From the NCBI RefSeq assembly GCF_020982545.1, contig NZ_JAJKLK010000023.1, positions 149,952 to 213,951 on the forward strand: a stretch of DNA of 64,000 bases, given 5' to 3'. The first letter of the stretch is position 1. Every line of letters begins with the position of its first letter. Position numbers and translations under genes: made by a program. Source of the DNA: Streptomyces sp. MNU76. Its GTDB lineage: Bacteria > Actinomycetota > Actinomycetes > Streptomycetales > Streptomycetaceae. The notes beneath the pieces were generated by a model. It searched no databases. It saw only the letters and a program-made list of their open reading frames with translations, and was not told where the DNA came from. Of the stretch, positions 60,531 through 64,000 are shown piece by piece.

Positions 60531-61370
60531 GTGAAGAAAAACAACAGTCTCGCCGAGAGTCCTGACGGCCTTGTTTACACCGCCCGCCTGCCGTTGTCGA
60601 GCGCGACCTTGAACTGGCTCGCCGACCTGATACGCGGTCATCTGAAGAAGATCGGCTCGCGGTGGCGGGCGCTGCCCGCCGGGAAGATCGCCGGCATCGT
60701 GCTGGCGGTCCTGCGTTGTGACCAGCGGCCCGGCGACCTGGCCGGTGGCAACGGCATCCACCGCACCACCGTCACCCGGTGGGTGCGGGAAGTCGTCGGC
60801 CTGCTGGCCACCCGTGCCCCGCGCCTGGACCGCGCGCTGAAGAAGATCGCCCGAAAGGGTGGCGGAGTCGTACTGCTGGACGGCTCCCTGATACGCACCC
60901 GGCGCCGTACCGGCATGGCGAACCGGAAGAACTATTCCGGCAAGCACAAATGCCACGGCCTGCTCGTGATCGCGCTCACCGATGACAAGGGCCGGCTGAT
61001 CTGGGTCTCCGCCGCACGTCCCGGACGCACCTCGGAGATCACCGCCTGCCGTCACGGCAAGCTCACCGCCCACCTGCGGGCTGCCGGCCTCGGTGCGATC
61101 GCCGACCTGGGGTTCGTCGGCCTCGACGACAGCGGTCCGGACGCCGACCCGGCGGTGATCACCGGCTACAAGGCCGCCCGGAACCGGCCTCTGACCCGAG
61201 GTCAGAAGCTGTCCAACAAGGCGCTGGCCGCGGTCCGTGCCCCGGTCGAGCACGGCTTCGCCCACCTGAAGAACTGGAGGGTCCTGGGCAAGGTCCGCAC
61301 CGACCCGAAGTGGGCGACCACGCTGGTCAGGGCTTTGTTGGTACTGACGAACCGTGAAGTTGCCCGCTGA
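60531..61370 (+). CDS. IS5-type (DDE_Tnp_4) transposase
   Basis: 279 aa from GTG 60531. An N-terminal helix-turn-helix (LRCDQRPGDLAGGNGIHRTTVTRWVREVVGLL) is followed by a DDE core: VVLLDGSLIRTRRR (first Asp), GAIADLGFVGLD (second Asp), VEHGFAHLKNWRVLGKVRT (Glu). Frame intact. A right-end fragment of another copy at 63234 ends in the same VLTNREVAR. Subterminal inverted sequences GGTGTAGATCA (59911-59920) and its inverse at 61376-61386 flank it. Confidence 0.92.
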   Translation: MKKNNSLAESPDGLVYTARLPLSSATLNWLADLIRGHLKKIGSRWRALPAGKIAGIVLAVLRCDQRPGDLAGGNGIHRTTVTRWVREVVGLLATRAPRLDRALKKIARKGGGVVLLDGSLIRTRRRTGMANRKNYSGKHKCHGLLVIALTDDKGRLIWVSAARPGRTSEITACRHGKLTAHLRAAGLGAIADLGFVGLDDSGPDADPAVITGYKAARNRPLTRGQKLSNKALAAVRAPVEHGFAHLKNWRVLGKVRTDPKWATTLVRALLVLTNREVAR

Positions 61371-61621
61371 CCGGTGATCTACACCGAAGTCATCCGCCCG
61401 CGACCAGCACGAGCCTCCCGAGCACAGTGCTCAATGGTCGGCAATGGCCCCGGAAGGCGGAACAGGCTGCCCAGCAAGTCCGCTGGTGCGGGCTGCGGCG
61501 CGGGCCCGGTGACCTGCACACGGGCGGGCCAACCGGGTTGCATAGGCGCCTGCGCTCCCGGTTGCAGCGTACTCCACAAACAGGGCTGGGCCTTGGCGGC
61601 CGTCCACGGCCACAGGCCCTG

Positions 61622-62305
61622 TCAGCGACGGGCGCGGTCGAGGCCGTCCAGGAGCAGGTCGAGCGTGAACTCGAACTCCGCCTGACTGTCACACCAGCCG
61701 AGCGTCGGGTCGTCGGCATCGTGCAACTCGGCCGACACCATGGCCGTGAGGTGCGGAAATGCGTCGGCCATCACGGCGAGGTCCTCCTCGGCGGCGTCGG
61801 TGTCGACGTCGCCGTCAGCCGTGGCAGGGCTGAACAGCTCCTGAGCGAACCCGAGCACCATGCTGCCGAGGGCGTGCAGCGCCCGGTGGCCGAGGTGGTA
61901 GGAGAACCCGCCACAGATCAGGGTCGCCAGAACCTCCTCGAAGTAGCCGTACAGACTGACCGGGATGACCCGTCGCGAGCCTATGAGCCCCGGAGCCCAC
62001 GGGTGACGGAGCATCACCTCGCGCGCGGTCAGGCACCGGCTCCGCAGCTCCGAGCGCCAGCCGCCTCCCTCCTGCCCGGCCCGTACGGTCTCGGCCCGGA
62101 CCTCCGCGACCACTGCCTCCACCAGCCCGTCGAGCAGCCCTTCCTTGCCGGGCAGGTGATGGTAGAGCGACATCGCCTCCACTCCGAGTGAGGACGCGAG
62201 GCGGCGCATGGTCACCGCGCTCAGGCCCTCGCTGTCCGCCAGCCGCATAGCCGCCGCCAGCACACGCTCGCGGCTCAGGGACTTCCGCGCCGGTCTCGGG
62301 GTCAC
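61622..62305 (-). CDS. TetR-family transcriptional regulator
   Basis: 227 aa from GTG 62305, chosen for the GAGGAG ribosome site 9 nt upstream (longer starts to 62383 lack one and would cover the operator). Helix-turn-helix at residues 8-58 (SRERVLAAAMRLADSEGLSAVTMRRLASSLGVEAMSLYHHLPGKEGLL). The ligand domain is of the TetR_C type found next to transporters. Divergent from the DUF4386 gene, with two operator-like palindromes between. Confidence 0.9.
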   Translation of the reverse strand: MTPRPARKSLSRERVLAAAMRLADSEGLSAVTMRRLASSLGVEAMSLYHHLPGKEGLLDGLVEAVVAEVRAETVRAGQEGGGWRSELRSRCLTAREVMLRHPWAPGLIGSRRVIPVSLYGYFEEVLATLICGGFSYHLGHRALHALGSMVLGFAQELFSPATADGDVDTDAAEEDLAVMADAFPHLTAMVSAELHDADDPTLGWCDSQAEFEFTLDLLLDGLDRARR

Positions 62306-62340
62306 GCCGTCGTACTCCTCACTCAAGCCTCTTGCCGTCA

Positions 62341-62373
62341 CCTTACAACGTATGGTGTCCTTACACGGTAAGG
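62341..62373. promoter_or_regulatory. Twin TetR operators in the divergent promoter
   Basis: CCTTACACGGTAAGG (62359-62373) is a perfect 6-bp inverted repeat around a 3-bp centre. CCTTACAACGTATGG (62341-62355) is a weaker second copy. They occupy the spacer between the TetR and DUF4386 starts, where the regulator would bind. Confidence 0.75.
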
Positions 62374-62394
62374 CTTCTCTCACCTGGAGATACG

Positions 62395-63084
62395 ATGGCT
62401 CTTACCGCCACCCCGGATACGAGTACGGCAGCACAGCCCGACCCTGCCACGGCTCGCGTCACCGGCCTGCTCTACCTCGGTCTCGGCATCAGCGGCATGC
62501 TTGGCTTCCTGGTCATCCGCCCACAGCTCTTCGACCAGGACGACCCTGCGGGCACACTCACCCAGCTCCTCGAACACGAGACCCTCGCCCGGACCGGCAT
62601 CGCCCTGGAGCTGGCGATTGTGGTGACCCAGGTGCTGGCCGCGCTGTGGTTCTACCGGCTCTTCCGGCCGGTCGACCCGTTCGCCGCCGGGGCAACCGCC
62701 GTCTTCGGCACCGTCAACGCCGTGGCCATACTCGGCAGCGCCGCGTTCCTCGCCACTGCGCTCGACGCGGCACTCGACCCGGTCGGCGAGGACACCAGCC
62801 AGCTCATGTACCTCATCAGCGAGAACATATGGGGCGTCGGCAACGTCTTCTTCGGACTCTGGCTCATCCCCATGGGCCTCGCGGCTCTACGCTCCGGCTG
62901 GACACCGCGACCGCTGGGCTGGATCCTCGTCGCCGGCGGAGTCGGCTACCTGCTGAGCGTGTTCGTCACCTACCTCGCCCCGTCCGCCGGTCCGATTGCG
63001 GAACTCCTCGTTGTGCCCGCCACGGTCGGCGAGTTCTGGATGATCGGCTGGCTCCTGCTCCGCGGTCTACGCCGCCTCACCTGA
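62395..63084 (+). CDS. DUF4386 family membrane protein
   Basis: 229 aa from ATG 62395. Six hydrophobic segments (about residues 22-42, 68-90, 100-125, 145-165, 170-195, 200-222). DUF4386 proteins are uncharacterised integral membrane proteins often next to a TetR gene. Probably controlled by the divergent TetR; role unknown. Confidence 0.88.
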   Translation: MALTATPDTSTAAQPDPATARVTGLLYLGLGISGMLGFLVIRPQLFDQDDPAGTLTQLLEHETLARTGIALELAIVVTQVLAALWFYRLFRPVDPFAAGATAVFGTVNAVAILGSAAFLATALDAALDPVGEDTSQLMYLISENIWGVGNVFFGLWLIPMGLAALRSGWTPRPLGWILVAGGVGYLLSVFVTYLAPSAGPIAELLVVPATVGEFWMIGWLLLRGLRRLT

Positions 63085-63133
63085 CAGCGCGTACGAACCG
63101 TTCCGGTGCGCTGCGTGGTTGCTGGCCGCCGCC

Positions 63134-63233
63134 TTACTTGACGGCTGTGATGACACGCAGCCCCCGCGGGTCGGTGGTGTCCTGCCCGACACACAGTCGG
63201 CCGAGGACAACATCGTCCTCGTGCTCTGCCGCG
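63134..63233 (-). pseudogene. C-terminal remnant of an unknown gene
   Basis: The minus strand reads GFAAEHEDDVVLGRLCVGQDTTDPRGLRVITAVK to TAA at 63136, with Asp/Glu-rich, evolved-looking protein character, and is cut by the IS right-end fragment at 63234. About 33 residues remain. Family not recognised. Confidence 0.5.
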
Positions 63234-63377
63234 AACCCTGCTGGTCCTGACGAACCGCGAGGTCGCCCGCTGACGGACGATCTTGTCGGTGGACTGCCGC
63301 CCCGGACCTGCCCGAGCCTCCCGATGCCTACGCACACCAGGCCGATTGACGTGCAGTTTTCACGATGCACAGGGCTC
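63234..63377 (+). mobile_element. Right-end fragment of a second IS5-type copy
   Basis: Starts with the last codons of a transposase (TLLVLTNREVAR, stop at 63271-63273), like the end of the gene at 60531. Its downstream region (gatct, gagcctcccga) matches that of the intact copy and it ends with the terminal inverted repeat at 63359-63377. Confidence 0.8.
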
Positions 63378-63774
63378 AGTGGAGGCCGAGCATTCCCGGG
63401 GAGTCGATGTCGATGGCGAGTACGCCCGGCGGGTAGTCGTCCTCGCGTCCGGTCAGGATGATGGACATGCCTCCCGTCTCCAGATGCGGCGTGGCGACGT
63501 AGAGGGCGTGGCAGGTGTCGGCTCCGCCCCATCCGTCACGGACCATCCCGCCCACCGTGACCGCGGCTGTCTGCCCGAGTGAGTCCACTTGGACGCCCGG
63601 CAGCGCGAGCAGTGCCCGCCCGACGCCCTCGTCCTTCTCCTCTGCCCGCATGAGGCACAGTGAGGGGATGTGCAACCAGTCACCGGGGGTGTGCGCGACG
63701 TTGTCGACGAGCCGGTGCAGGGCTTCGTGGCCACGAGCGAGCGCGAGGGCCGCGTCCGTGTCGAGGACGATCAC
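63376..63774 (-). CDS. PIN-like domain protein (probable toxin)
   Basis: 132 aa from GTG 63774, which overlaps the stop of the upstream gene (GTGA). It starts VIVLDTDAALALARGHEALHRLV with the PIN-type first Asp. Further acidic positions are in RAEEKDEGV and GADTCHALYVATPHLETGGMSIILTG. The C-terminus (SPGMLGLH) ends 4 bp from the IS right end, so the IS lies exactly at its stop codon. Toxin role inferred from gene pairing. Confidence 0.7.
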   Translation of the reverse strand: MIVLDTDAALALARGHEALHRLVDNVAHTPGDWLHIPSLCLMRAEEKDEGVGRALLALPGVQVDSLGQTAAVTVGGMVRDGWGGADTCHALYVATPHLETGGMSIILTGREDDYPPGVLAIDIDSPGMLGLH

Positions 63775-64000
63775 GCGGCGCGCCCCTGGTCGGAGCGCGT
63801 CGTCTGTCGGCCGGAGTGCATCTTCTCCGCAGCCATCGCGTAGATGTTGGCCAGGACGTCGGGCCCGTTGTCGAACTCTTCGTCGGTGAGCGTGCATCCC
63901 ATGCGCTCACGCAGGACCTTGCGGGTGGCGGCTACCCGCTCCGCGATCTGCTCCGCCGTCGGCTGCTCCGAGGCCAGCTGCTCGATCAGCTGGTCGATCA
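63771..64000 (-). CDS. Antitoxin-like partner of the PIN protein, runs off the window edge
   Basis: On the minus strand the frame is open from the edge to TGA 63771: IDQLIEQLASEQPTAEQIAERVAATRKVLRERMGCTLTDEEFDNGPDVLANIYAMAAEKMHSGRQTTRSDQGRAA. At least 76 residues, mostly helical, and the true start lies beyond 64000. Its stop overlaps the PIN gene start (GTGA), as in toxin-antitoxin operons. Antitoxin role inferred from position only. Confidence 0.65.
   Translation of the reverse strand, partial: IDQLIEQLASEQPTAEQIAERVAATRKVLRERMGCTLTDEEFDNGPDVLANIYAMAAEKMHSGRQTTRSDQGRAA

Larger units (their letters stand above)
59823..63377. mobile_element. IS-bounded unit carrying a TetR/DUF4386 pair
   Basis: The outermost sequences form terminal inverted repeats: the left end at 59823-59841 (GAGTGGTGTGCATCGTGAA) is matched by the inverted right end at 63359-63377. 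Inside are an IS5-type element truncated on its right (to about 61425), the TetR/DUF4386 genes, a broken CDS and a right-end fragment of a related IS copy (63234-63377). The flanks leave at most a 3-bp match (AGT). I read it as two related IS ends enclosing other genes; movement as one unit is possible but unproven. Confidence 0.6.

Overview
The window is Streptomyces chromosome. The DNA is very GC-rich, codons end mostly in G or C, GTG and TTG starts are common, and several genes are hallmarks of the genus: mshA (mycothiol), rsiG (c-di-GMP-responsive anti-sigma factor), nur (nickel Fur-family regulator) and glnR (nitrogen regulator). From memory, the order gpmA, mshA, nur, sulfurtransferase, glnR, LacI, HtrA, two-component pair resembles the S. 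coelicolor core arm. That is recollection, not a search.

Layout. (a) 1-8.1 kb is a decayed integrative element. It holds a tRNA-Arg 3' fragment that looks like an attachment scar, an exported metalloprotease with a putative lipoprotein, an IS256-type element, a repSA gene whose 5' end is lost at the IS edge, xis, a tyrosine integrase, and three 55-bp direct repeats. (b) 8.3-20.9 kb is core: gpmA, an MFS pump, DUF2000/AraC, YbjN, mshA, an NlpC/P60 peptidase, a response-regulator/PP2C phosphatase, DUF2516 and an XRE regulator. (c) 21.0-24.1 kb is an IS graveyard: an IS256 copy broken by an IS30 fragment, then a 1.6-kb IS inserted next to a NUDIX stump. (d) 24.2-31.4 kb holds an RHH/DUF4097/ABC exporter operon, GNAT, DinB and a flavin-oxidoreductase/hemerythrin fusion, with unusual short-period repeats between genes.

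(e) 31.5-41.1 kb is the most unusual part. It has a TetR/HelR chimeric gene, an 842-aa protein with two kinase-like (APH) domains, a third APH kinase, two paralogous HAD phosphatases, three paralogous GntR regulators with an unfamiliar C-terminal domain, and two ~62-aa membrane proteins. The regulator promoters carry related dyads and share one 35-bp block. This looks like an undescribed kinase/phosphatase/regulator island whose substrate is unknown.

(f) 41.3-59.8 kb is core: an Eis-like acetyltransferase, rsiG, dtd, ygfZ, nur, a nitrobindin-like protein, a sulfurtransferase locus with a Cys-containing leader peptide, glnR, a LacI regulator, an HtrA protease and an MprAB-like two-component system. 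(g) 59.8-63.4 kb is an IS-bounded unit carrying a TetR/DUF4386 pair. A PIN-like toxin/antitoxin-like pair runs off the right edge.

Several genes need a frame change to read through: two transposases at 3.8 and 22.9 kb, an IS256 fragment at 21.1 kb, a methyltransferase, the PP2C regulator, and a membrane protein at 51.3-52.5 kb needing about three. In core genes this pattern suggests consensus indels as readily as real decay.
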